Positions 7,213 to 14,078 of a stretch of DNA of 34,828 nt are shown here, piece by piece. The notes below the pieces were generated by a model. The model saw only the letters and a list, made by a program, of their open reading frames with translations. It searched no databases and had not been told where the DNA came from. Source of the stretch: an uncultured Kiritimatiellota bacterium. GTDB lineage: Bacteria; Verrucomicrobiota; Kiritimatiellia; RFP12; UBA1067. The stretch is taken from assembly GCA_934667425.1 (NCBI GenBank), contig CAKULV010000034.1:1-34828 (forward strand), read 5' to 3'. The translations under genes were made by a program, and so were the position numbers. The first letter of the stretch is position 1; each line of letters opens with the position of its first letter.

Positions 7213-8400
7213 TCAATAGAAGTTCAGAGAGACCTCCTTGCGGTAGGTCTTCTCGAGCACCGCCGCCATGCGGCGGATCACGGAACGACGGAGTTCAAGA
7301 TCCTGTGGCAGGTTTGGATCCTGATGGCAGTCGTTGACCTTCGTGCCAATGATGAATTCGATGCGGTCGTGGCGCATCATGCGCTCAAGGATCGCCCGGG
7401 CGGCGGACGGCTCCCTCTCCGGCGGACGCCCCTGCTCCAGCGCGGTCAGCACCCGATCCAGCGTGAGGATGCCCTCCGTCGCGATTCCGATCCCCTCAAC
7501 CGTGCCCACGGGCGGCAGGCCGCCTGCGTTGCGCATAGCCGAAAGCGGTATGCTTATCTTGGCGCCAAGCTCGCGCTCGACGATGTTGGCCGACGTGCCG
7601 CCGCATATGACGGTGTGCTCCGGCCCAAGCAGCGCATGATGCGCGTATTCGGCGTCATGCTCCCTGTAGAACGGCGGCCCCGTAAGCACCCGCATCACTC
7701 GCGGATGGCGCAGGTACGCGACGAGGCAGCTTATGTCGTCCTTGCACATCCCCGGGACTATGGCCCTCGCCTCGGAGGCGATGGCGGAGGATAGATCCTT
7801 CGCCGATATGTCGGGATCGGCCTCTATGCGTTCGCGCGCGTACTTGAGCACCCCGGAACGGCGCCATCCGAACTTCATGTCCCTGCGCTGCCCGAGCCCC
7901 GCCTGCGTAACGCCGTCGGAGCACATTATGATGCGGTCCCCGGCCCGGAAATCAGCCTCGCACTCGCGCATGTCGCGGTCTGGCCAGTGCTTGCTTGCAA
8001 GGCGTTCCTCCACGGCCGGCGATATCTCGTCCGTCCCGCGCAGGTGGATATATCCGGGATTCCCCATCTCGACGATGCGGGCCTTCCCGCCCAGACGGAA
8101 GTCGAATAGCGAGAACGTGGCGTAGCTGATCTTCCGCACCTCGCATACGGGGAGAGAGTCCATTATGATCTCAACCGCCTCAAGCGTGGGAAGGTTTGAC
8201 TTCAGGAAGCTGATCGCCATCGTGGTGGTCATCGTGGCGAGGATGTTGGCCTTCACCCCTGAGCCAAGCCCGTCCGAAAGTGCCGCTATGTGGCGGTTCT
8301 CCCGGTCTACGGTAAGGAAGCGCACGTCATCGCCACAGGCCGCCTGGCCTGTCTTGGTAAACTGCGCATACTCCATCTCTATGAAAAGGTCTTCCGCCAT
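7213..8400 (-). CDS. SpoIIE/PP2C-family protein phosphatase with extra C-terminal domain
   Basis: 395 residues; the ATG immediately follows the TAG of the sensory hydrogenase gene (TAGATG). Residues 1-230 are a PP2C-like phosphatase: GDDVRF (Asp24/25), LSDGLGSG (Asp43), MCSDGV (about 160) and CKDDIS (about 220) supply the metal-binding aspartates. This class dephosphorylates Ser/Thr, often on anti-sigma-factor antagonists. Residues 235-395 form an additional domain (GPPFYREHD, ICGGTSANIVERELG) that I cannot name but associate with phosphatases in hydrogenase operons. Its position between the sensory and catalytic hydrogenases suggests it is the output of redox/H2 sensing. No kinase or STAS partner is encoded in the window. 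Confidence 0.88.
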   Translation of the reverse strand: MAEDLFIEMEYAQFTKTGQAACGDDVRFLTVDRENRHIAALSDGLGSGVKANILATMTTTMAISFLKSNLPTLEAVEIIMDSLPVCEVRKISYATFSLFDFRLGGKARIVEMGNPGYIHLRGTDEISPAVEERLASKHWPDRDMRECEADFRAGDRIIMCSDGVTQAGLGQRRDMKFGWRRSGVLKYARERIEADPDISAKDLSSAIASEARAIVPGMCKDDISCLVAYLRHPRVMRVLTGPPFYREHDAEYAHHALLGPEHTVICGGTSANIVERELGAKISIPLSAMRNAGGLPPVGTVEGIGIATEGILTLDRVLTALEQGRPPEREPSAARAILERMMRHDRIEFIIGTKVNDCHQDPNLPQDLELRRSVIRRMAAVLEKTYRKEVSLNFY

Positions 8401-10146
8401 CTATCCGTTCAGGTAGCTGTCGCTGTTTCCGCCATTGAGACGCCGCCCCTGCGTCTCGCTTTCGTACGCGCCGGCGATCTCGTTCAGCATTATCTCCGTC
8501 TCGGCGATGTGTTCGCCGAAAAGGCGGGCCACCTCCTGAACCGTGTACACGTTCTTCTTGATCACCTCGCGCGCCTTCGCCGCGATCTGCTCGCGATGCA
8601 TCTCGTTGCCGGTCACGTCCTGTATCACGGCACCGGCCGATTCCCCCTTCGCGATGGAGAAAACCGATATGTTTACGAGGCGATCCTTCAGCGGCTGGCG
8701 GAACTTCTCTATCTCGCTCCCGTGCTCGAGCGCACCGGCGAAAAGGTCCGAGAACTCCGGCAGGCACGAGTCGCACGGTATTCCGGCGAGACTGCCGAGC
8801 GCATCGTATTCTACCGTCGCTCCGACCAGCTCGGCGAATATCCTGTTGCACTCCAGAATGCAGCCGGAGCCGTCCACTATCACCACCCCCGCCGGTATGT
8901 ACCGTATCAGGGCGCTTGACGTGCGCTCGTAGTTCCGCTTGAGGAACGTGTGGCACATGGCCTCCTCGGCCTTCCCCGCAAGGAGGGCGCGGGCGAACTC
9001 GCGGCACGTCGAATAGCCGCACGCGCCACAGTTCAGCTCGTCCGCCTTGGTGGTCTTGCCGACGCGCGCAAGGGTCGCCGCGATCGCCGCCTCGTCTGGA
9101 TTGTCCACGGGCACCGGCGCCGCAGGATAGCTTGCCCCGCCGCAATGGGTGAAGCACCGCGTTCCTGAAGGCCGTATCGGGGATATCGCGTCCGTCCTGA
9201 GGAGCGAATCCAGCGTCCCGCCGGAATCCGGACGCATCGCCGGGCCGTTGACGCACCCGCCATGGCACGCAAGGGCCTCTATGAAGATCGGCCTCGCGTC
9301 CGTCTCCGGCGGCGGTGGCGAGGCGGTAAGCAGGCGGTGCAGATTGTCGAGCCCGGAAACGGATACGTAGCGCACCTTGTCGGTGCCGTCGCGTATCGTG
9401 TCGTTCATGCCTCCCTCGACGCAGTAGAACCGCCCCTCTTCCGCCGGGCCGAGAACAAGATCCCTGTCATCCTCCATGCCGCCCACGTCGATGCCAAGCT
9501 CCTGAAGGAACTGCTCAAGCGCGGGGAACACTATGGCCAGCGCAAGGTCTTCCGGATGCGTGTCGGCCTCGCCCTTCTTTGCCGCGCACGGCCCGAAGAA
9601 CACGATCTTGGCGTCATTCCCGAGCTCCTCCCGCAGAAGCCGCACGTGAGCCATCACGGGAGAAGGCAGCGGCGAGATGTAGCGCGCCCACTGCGGCATG
9701 TACTTGCGTATGAAATCGACGCACGCGGGGCACGCGCTCGAGATCATCACGGACGTGCGCGGGGCCGCCTCGTACAGCTTCGCCACATGGGCGCTCACCG
9801 ACTCCGCGCCGTGCGCCGTCTCCGAAACGCCGGCGAACCCGGCCATCTTCAGCGCGGCGGCAAGCTGCCCGATCGTCACTCCCTTGAAGTAGCCCGCGAA
9901 GCTCGGGGCTATCGAGGCGTATACCTTTGCCCCGGAGGCGAGCAGCTGGCGCAGGCGCGGCAGGTCGATCCGCACCTTCTTCGCGTGCGCAGGGCACACC
10001 TTGACGCATTCCCCGCAGGCCACACACGCCTCGGGGATTACGCTCGCCTTGCCGTCAACGATGCGTATCGCCTTTACGTGACAGTGCCGGACGCACTTGT
10101 AGCAGTCCTGGCACTTGTTCTCTACTGTGTATACCGGACCGTTCAT
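8401..10146 (-). CDS. Sensory-type [FeFe] hydrogenase with PAS domain (group C / HydS-like)
   Basis: 581 residues from ATG 10146, overlapping the previous stop (ATGA). Order: two [4Fe-4S] motifs (Cys12-22 and Cys41-51); H-cluster domain (about 75-320) with SSACPAC (Cys139), FFGPCAAKKGE (Cys187) and EALACHGGC (Cys294, Cys298); a further Cys cluster CGACGYSTC with a distal Cys (about 367-394); a PAS domain (about 405-510); and a helical C-terminus. All four cluster ligands remain, but the proton-transfer Cys of the TSCCP motif is Ala138. The same change is known in the Thermotoga sensory hydrogenase HydS, which has low turnover. It probably reads H2 or redox state and signals through PAS to the phosphatase encoded directly downstream. 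Confidence 0.92.
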   Translation of the reverse strand: MNGPVYTVENKCQDCYKCVRHCHVKAIRIVDGKASVIPEACVACGECVKVCPAHAKKVRIDLPRLRQLLASGAKVYASIAPSFAGYFKGVTIGQLAAALKMAGFAGVSETAHGAESVSAHVAKLYEAAPRTSVMISSACPACVDFIRKYMPQWARYISPLPSPVMAHVRLLREELGNDAKIVFFGPCAAKKGEADTHPEDLALAIVFPALEQFLQELGIDVGGMEDDRDLVLGPAEEGRFYCVEGGMNDTIRDGTDKVRYVSVSGLDNLHRLLTASPPPPETDARPIFIEALACHGGCVNGPAMRPDSGGTLDSLLRTDAISPIRPSGTRCFTHCGGASYPAAPVPVDNPDEAAIAATLARVGKTTKADELNCGACGYSTCREFARALLAGKAEEAMCHTFLKRNYERTSSALIRYIPAGVVIVDGSGCILECNRIFAELVGATVEYDALGSLAGIPCDSCLPEFSDLFAGALEHGSEIEKFRQPLKDRLVNISVFSIAKGESAGAVIQDVTGNEMHREQIAAKAREVIKKNVYTVQEVARLFGEHIAETEIMLNEIAGAYESETQGRRLNGGNSDSYLNG

Positions 10147-10421
10147 TTGAACAGAGACTCCAGTATGTCCCTCATCACGCCATTGTCGACGTTCGTGTAC
10201 GTCTTCCCGTTCGCTATCACAACGGGCCCGTTGGCGCAGTTGCCGGTGCACAGGCTGCCCGAAAGCTCGCAGTCGACCTCGTCGCGAAGGCCATGCTCGC
10301 TGAGATAGCTTTCGCAGTACTCAAGGTTCTTCTCGTTTCCGCGGGCAAAGCACGAACTGCCCATGCAGATCACAATCTTCGGCCTGCCCGTAGGCTCCTC
10401 TATGGCATTCTTCGTTTCCAT
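10143..10421 (-). CDS. Thioredoxin-like [2Fe-2S] ferredoxin, first gene of hydrogenase operon
   Basis: 92 residues if started at METKN (10421); an alternative ATG two codons upstream (10427) exists. The -10 box ends 8 nt before 10421, favouring this start. C19-x4-C24 (CMGSSC) and C58-x3-C62 (CTGNC) form the [2Fe-2S] site of the NuoE/HndA-type thioredoxin fold. Likely electron donor or acceptor for the PAS hydrogenase whose ATG overlaps its TGA. The pairing of one such protein directly upstream of each hydrogenase gene (this one with the sensory enzyme, the other with the catalytic enzyme) suggests dedicated partners. Confidence 0.87.
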   Translation of the reverse strand: METKNAIEEPTGRPKIVICMGSSCFARGNEKNLEYCESYLSEHGLRDEVDCELSGSLCTGNCANGPVVIANGKTYTNVDNGVMRDILESLFK

Positions 10422-10429
10422 TGCCATGT

Positions 10430-10438
10430 ATTGTCTCA
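10430..10438 (-). promoter_or_regulatory. Extended -10 promoter of the hydrogenase operon
   Basis: TGAGACAAT on the minus strand ends 8 nt before the ATG at 10421, again placing the start codon at about +1. Upstream, an 8-bp inverted repeat CACCACGG (10460-10467) with CCGTGGTG (10513-10520) encloses 45 nt and could be a regulator site or a transcript-end structure for the neighbouring GNAT gene. Confidence 0.55.
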
Positions 10439-10568
10439 AATCCCGCGCAGAATGGCAAGCACCACGGCAATGGGTTAGTTCCACCCCAAGCACCTCCACA
10501 CTCCGGGCGAACCCGTGGTGAGCCAGCCGTCTTTGCTTCACAACCGGTATAAATCATTAAGTCTACCG

Positions 10569-11174
10569 TTAGGCGGTCTCCTTCTTGTCGTTCAGGACTG
10601 TAAACATCTGATCGTATGTCACGCCATCCTTGGCATTGAACCGACTCGTCCACGATTTGAAACCGTTCTTTGTGTAGAAGGCAAGCAGTTTGGGACGGTC
10701 GCTCTCGCGTTCAATCATCACCAGCTTGCCGCCGACGCGCTTCTTGATCGCACGAAACTCGTCGAGCGCATTGGCGATGAGATCACCACCCGCCACCCGA
10801 TCCTTCTCGGCGACGGCGAAGTTCTTGCCGATTTGCGCAATCAGGTAAACAGCCGCGTTGAAGTTGCCCGCATCATCCGCTTCGGCGAAACGAGAAACGA
10901 GACGACGGTTCGCCGAACTCAACTTGGCCCCGTTCACCGAATACGACTTGAGAACCAAAGTGTAGTAGCCAAGCAATTCGCCCGTCGTGTCACTGCATAC
11001 GAGGTAGGTCTGTGACGACGACAGCTTCGCGGACAATACCGCCTTGTGCTTCAGAAAGTGCTCGACTTCGGGATTGATGGGACAAGAAAAAGAGTCGAGG
11101 AATTCATTCAATCCCTCGCCCCCGATGTTCGCCTCATATTCCGTGAGCGAAAATGTTTTCAGACCGGCTGACAT
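10569..11174 (-). CDS. GNAT-family acetyltransferase (putative toxin of a TA pair)
   Basis: 201 residues. The region LLGYYTLVLKSYSV followed by VYLIAQIGKNFAV (the beta-4/acetyl-CoA region) and the C-terminal YTKNGFKSW match GNAT acetyltransferases of the TacT/AtaT kind, which acetylate aminoacyl-tRNA and stop translation. At 201 residues it is somewhat longer than typical TacT. Its ATG overlaps the end of the small upstream gene by 16 nt, the usual antitoxin-toxin order, and it has no good Shine-Dalgarno of its own. Base composition looks lower in G+C than the flanking genes, consistent with acquisition. The toxin role is inferred from family and arrangement. Confidence 0.78.
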   Translation of the reverse strand: MSAGLKTFSLTEYEANIGGEGLNEFLDSFSCPINPEVEHFLKHKAVLSAKLSSSQTYLVCSDTTGELLGYYTLVLKSYSVNGAKLSSANRRLVSRFAEADDAGNFNAAVYLIAQIGKNFAVAEKDRVAGGDLIANALDEFRAIKKRVGGKLVMIERESDRPKLLAFYTKNGFKSWTSRFNAKDGVTYDQMFTVLNDKKETA

Positions 11175-11362
11175 GACCGCAAACGTCTTTTGACTCGGTC
11201 AAAGAAAGCACGGTCACTCGCGGGCGTGTGCTTCACCTCGAAGCGCGTCCGCTTGGGCATCCGCGTCGGGGCGGATGAGACCGTGAACAGGGCATGAACT
11301 ATCGCATTGGCGGCCTTCGGGTCGTCGGTGTGAAAATTCGCCGTTATACTTGATGTAGCCAT
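11159..11362 (-). CDS. Small putative antitoxin
   Basis: 67 residues from ATG 11362 with GAGGT just upstream. The N-terminus ITANFHTDDPKAANAIVHALF resembles short antitoxin-type proteins of Firmicutes and other gut bacteria; the C-terminal half is basic (KRTRF, VKRRLRS). It overlaps the GNAT gene by 16 nt. Its promoter is flanked by GACCCC/GGGGTC inverted repeats, as expected if the complex represses its own transcription. I cannot assign a Pfam family with certainty. Confidence 0.65.
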   Translation of the reverse strand: MATSSITANFHTDDPKAANAIVHALFTVSSAPTRMPKRTRFEVKHTPASDRAFFDRVKRRLRSCQPV

Positions 11363-11391
11363 TTCTTACCTCGCTTCCCTTTCAGGGCATA

Positions 11392-11467
11392 GCGACCCCA
11401 ATCAGAAAACAATGCAAGTTATAGCATTTTCGGGGTCGAAAAGCAATGGGAAAAGCAATGGGGTCGC
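11392..11467 (-). promoter_or_regulatory. TA promoter with inverted and tandem repeats
   Basis: Minus-strand extended -10 TGCTATAAC at 11418-11426. GCGACCCCA (11392-11400) pairs with GGGGTCG (11432-11438) and with TGGGGTCGC (11459-11467), so inverted copies bracket the -10 box on both sides. AAAAGCAATGGG is repeated twice in tandem (11439-11450, 11451-11462). The pattern fits an autoregulatory operator, or a junction left by insertion. Confidence 0.5.
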
Positions 11468-11504
11468 GGCGATTTCGGCAACTTATAATCTTGGCCGAAT
11501 CTCC

Positions 11505-14078
11505 TCACACAATCGGGCCTGTACAGTAATCCTTCCGTCCGCAATCCTTGCAGAAGTCACCGCGCCAGACGGAATCGAACTGTTCTTCAAGCGACGTGAT
11601 CATCGCCGGATCGTCCGTCCAGAGCCAAAGGTCCCAACCACGTTCCCAAGCTTCGTAGTTCCGCACCATGAGCGGCAACATCTCACGCGAGAAGCCGTCG
11701 TCGCCCGCCACCTTAAGCCTCTCCAGCGTCGCCCACGCTGGCCAGCATGCATAGGCACGAGGCCCGTTCATAGTTCCCTCCGTAAGCATGATCCGCGTAT
11801 AGTCGTCCAAATAGGATCGGTCTCTCAGCCAACGGCCTTCGCGCAGATGGTGCCCGAATGGACACGAGATGGTGTTGTACTTCCCGGCCCATGGCACTTC
11901 CGGCAGGAACTCCGTCACGACCCATCCGCTCGGCGTCTTTCGCAAGTGCTTGCGGAACGTCCACCAGCGGAAGTAATATACACGCTCGATGTCACGGTCC
12001 GGGCACTCGAAGCGCGGCACGTTCGCCACCAGGAAATCCGCAGCCTCGGCATTCGACACGGCATTCGTGTAGATTTCCTCGTCATCGGCATTGAATCTGG
12101 CGACCCAGTCGCGGACGACGGCCTCGCCGAGGACAAACGCCTTTGCCGGCACGCGCGTCCAATCGGCCGTATGGGATAGCCCACCCGCCCGAACCTCGAT
12201 GCGATTCAAGCCGGGCGCGAGCGGCACGTCCCGCCAATAGCACGTCTTCACGCGATCCGGCACGGCAACGCCGATGTTGCGCCCGTTGACCGATAGCGCC
12301 ACGTCGCCGACATTCGAGAACGCCATCACGTTTACCGTCTCGTTCGTGAGCATCGTCATGCGCGAGCCCACGAGCCGCAGCTCTGGCTCTGGGTTCCAGT
12401 TCGCCTTGTACAGGTAGAACGCGTCCTTGGCCGTCTTGCGGTCATACGTGACGAGTCCCTTGTTGTTGATGCCGTGCCGGTCGGCCTCGTGCCGCCTGTC
12501 GGCGGCGAGGTCGAACATCACCCACGGGAATATCCCCCAGACGGGCGGATCGCCCTGCACGCCATGCAGGGCGCCGGCGTGCAGATACGCCTGGTACTCT
12601 TCGGGATAGGGATCGAGATTCGGCCTCGGGCGCGCAAACGGATCGCCATGCTGGCTGACGGACGCCCCGCATCCGAACTCGCTGACCGCGATCATTCTGC
12701 GCGTCGGCATTTCCGCCAGCACGCGGCGAACGGCATTCGACAGGTCCCATCCGCCGTCACCCGCATACCACGGCTCAAGGTTGTACCAGCCCGGATACAG
12801 GTTGAATCCCTGCGCGTCCGTGATGCCGTATATCGGCCTGCGCAAGGCGTCGCACCCCGCCGAGACCGTCGGGCGCGAAGCGTCGTCGCGCTTGATCTGC
12901 GCGTGTATCTCCTTCAGCAGGGAGACGGTCGGCTCCATCGGCATGTCCTTGCCGCCCTCCCCGAAAATCTCGTTGTAGAGCCCCCACATCACGACGGACG
13001 GGCGGTTCCTGTGCTGGGCGATCATCTCCCTCGCCATGACAAGGGCGTTCGAGCGGAAGGCCTCGGTGAAGGAAAGCTCGTCTATGAGCGGGAGCTCCGT
13101 CCATACGAGAAGGCCGCGCGCGTCGCAGAGCCGATAGAACTCGGCGGCATGTGGATAGTGCGCCGTCCGCACGGAGTCCGCGCCCATCCGCTTGATCCAG
13201 TCCACGTCCTCCGCCAGGTCGGCCGCCGACACGGCCCAGCCCTTCCCGTCCCGGTCCTGGTGCTTGTTCACGCCATGAAGCTGCCGCCGATGCCCATTCA
13301 GGTAAAAGCCGTCCGCTCGGAATTCTACCGTGCGGAACCCGAACGTCTCCTCCACCTCGTCGCGGCTTCCCGACCGCTCGATCCGCAGCGTCAGCTCATA
13401 GAGGTGCGGATTCTCCGGAGACCAGAGCCTCGGATTCGGGAAATCGAATTCCTGCACTTCGTCCTTGCCGCCAAGCACCGAGATGCGGGCCACGACGTGG
13501 CCTGTCGCCGGATCTGGCTCAAGCACGACCCCTGAACCGCCGTCCACAAGCGGATTTATGCATATGGGATCGGTCTCTATCAGCCAGACGTCGCGGTAGA
13601 CGCCTCCGAACATCGAAAAGTCGCCCGAGATCGGCGGCACGTCACGGTCATACGAATTGTCTGCGACTATGCGCAACCCGTTTCCTGAAGGCTTCAGCAT
13701 TCCGGTGATCTCGCAGGCAAATGCCGTAAACGCGCCGTAGTGGCGGGTCGCCAACGATTCGTTGACCCATACCTCGCACTTGCTCGAAACGCCCTCGAAG
13801 CGGAGGAAATAGCGTTTTCCGGGTCGAGGAGCGGGGAGGCTGCGCCCGTACGTATGGGCGCCACGCGCATAAGACGGACTGCCGACGGAAGTCCCCGGGT
13901 TCTTGACGAGCGTGTTCTTCCCGTCCGCCGCATCGAAGGCATTCCACGTATGCGGCACCGACACGGGCTTCCCGTCGAATGTCCATCCGCCTCCGCTCAG
14001 GCACGTCACCGTACGCGCCGCCGCGACGGCGACGGGCAGGACGGCCAAAGCCAGCACAGCGCACGGAACTCGCATCAT
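11505..14078 (-). CDS. Secreted GH2 beta-glycosidase fused to an incomplete MGH1-like domain
   Basis: 857 residues with signal peptide (about 1-21, ending VAAA). The ATG overlaps the upstream TGA; a second ATG follows at once. GH2 layout: jelly-roll sugar-binding domain, immunoglobulin-like domain, then TIM barrel with GVNKHQD, RTAHYPH, acid/base Glu370 (GLYNEIFG) and nucleophile Glu467 (VSEFGCG), as in beta-galactosidases and beta-glucuronidases. From about residue 690 a different domain begins (YYFRWWTFRKHL, TEFLPEVPWAGKYN, GHHLREGRW) that resembles (alpha/alpha)6 enzymes of the MGH1/GH63-like group. It is far too short and stops at a TGA, after which GDSAKI continues in frame. Probably 3'-truncated next to the TA cassette; the GH2 part may still work. 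Confidence 0.82.
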   Translation of the reverse strand: MMRVPCAVLALAVLPVAVAAARTVTCLSGGGWTFDGKPVSVPHTWNAFDAADGKNTLVKNPGTSVGSPSYARGAHTYGRSLPAPRPGKRYFLRFEGVSSKCEVWVNESLATRHYGAFTAFACEITGMLKPSGNGLRIVADNSYDRDVPPISGDFSMFGGVYRDVWLIETDPICINPLVDGGSGVVLEPDPATGHVVARISVLGGKDEVQEFDFPNPRLWSPENPHLYELTLRIERSGSRDEVEETFGFRTVEFRADGFYLNGHRRQLHGVNKHQDRDGKGWAVSAADLAEDVDWIKRMGADSVRTAHYPHAAEFYRLCDARGLLVWTELPLIDELSFTEAFRSNALVMAREMIAQHRNRPSVVMWGLYNEIFGEGGKDMPMEPTVSLLKEIHAQIKRDDASRPTVSAGCDALRRPIYGITDAQGFNLYPGWYNLEPWYAGDGGWDLSNAVRRVLAEMPTRRMIAVSEFGCGASVSQHGDPFARPRPNLDPYPEEYQAYLHAGALHGVQGDPPVWGIFPWVMFDLAADRRHEADRHGINNKGLVTYDRKTAKDAFYLYKANWNPEPELRLVGSRMTMLTNETVNVMAFSNVGDVALSVNGRNIGVAVPDRVKTCYWRDVPLAPGLNRIEVRAGGLSHTADWTRVPAKAFVLGEAVVRDWVARFNADDEEIYTNAVSNAEAADFLVANVPRFECPDRDIERVYYFRWWTFRKHLRKTPSGWVVTEFLPEVPWAGKYNTISCPFGHHLREGRWLRDRSYLDDYTRIMLTEGTMNGPRAYACWPAWATLERLKVAGDDGFSREMLPLMVRNYEAWERGWDLWLWTDDPAMITSLEEQFDSVWRGDFCKDCGRKDYCTGPIV

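Noticed and set aside
10442..10568. Structured RNA between the hydrogenase operon and the GNAT gene
   Set aside because: Only one long-spaced 8-bp inverted repeat; no riboswitch or known ncRNA pattern.
11439..11462. CRISPR-like or VNTR repeat
   Set aside because: Only two adjacent 12-bp units without spacers; treated as part of the TA promoter/junction.
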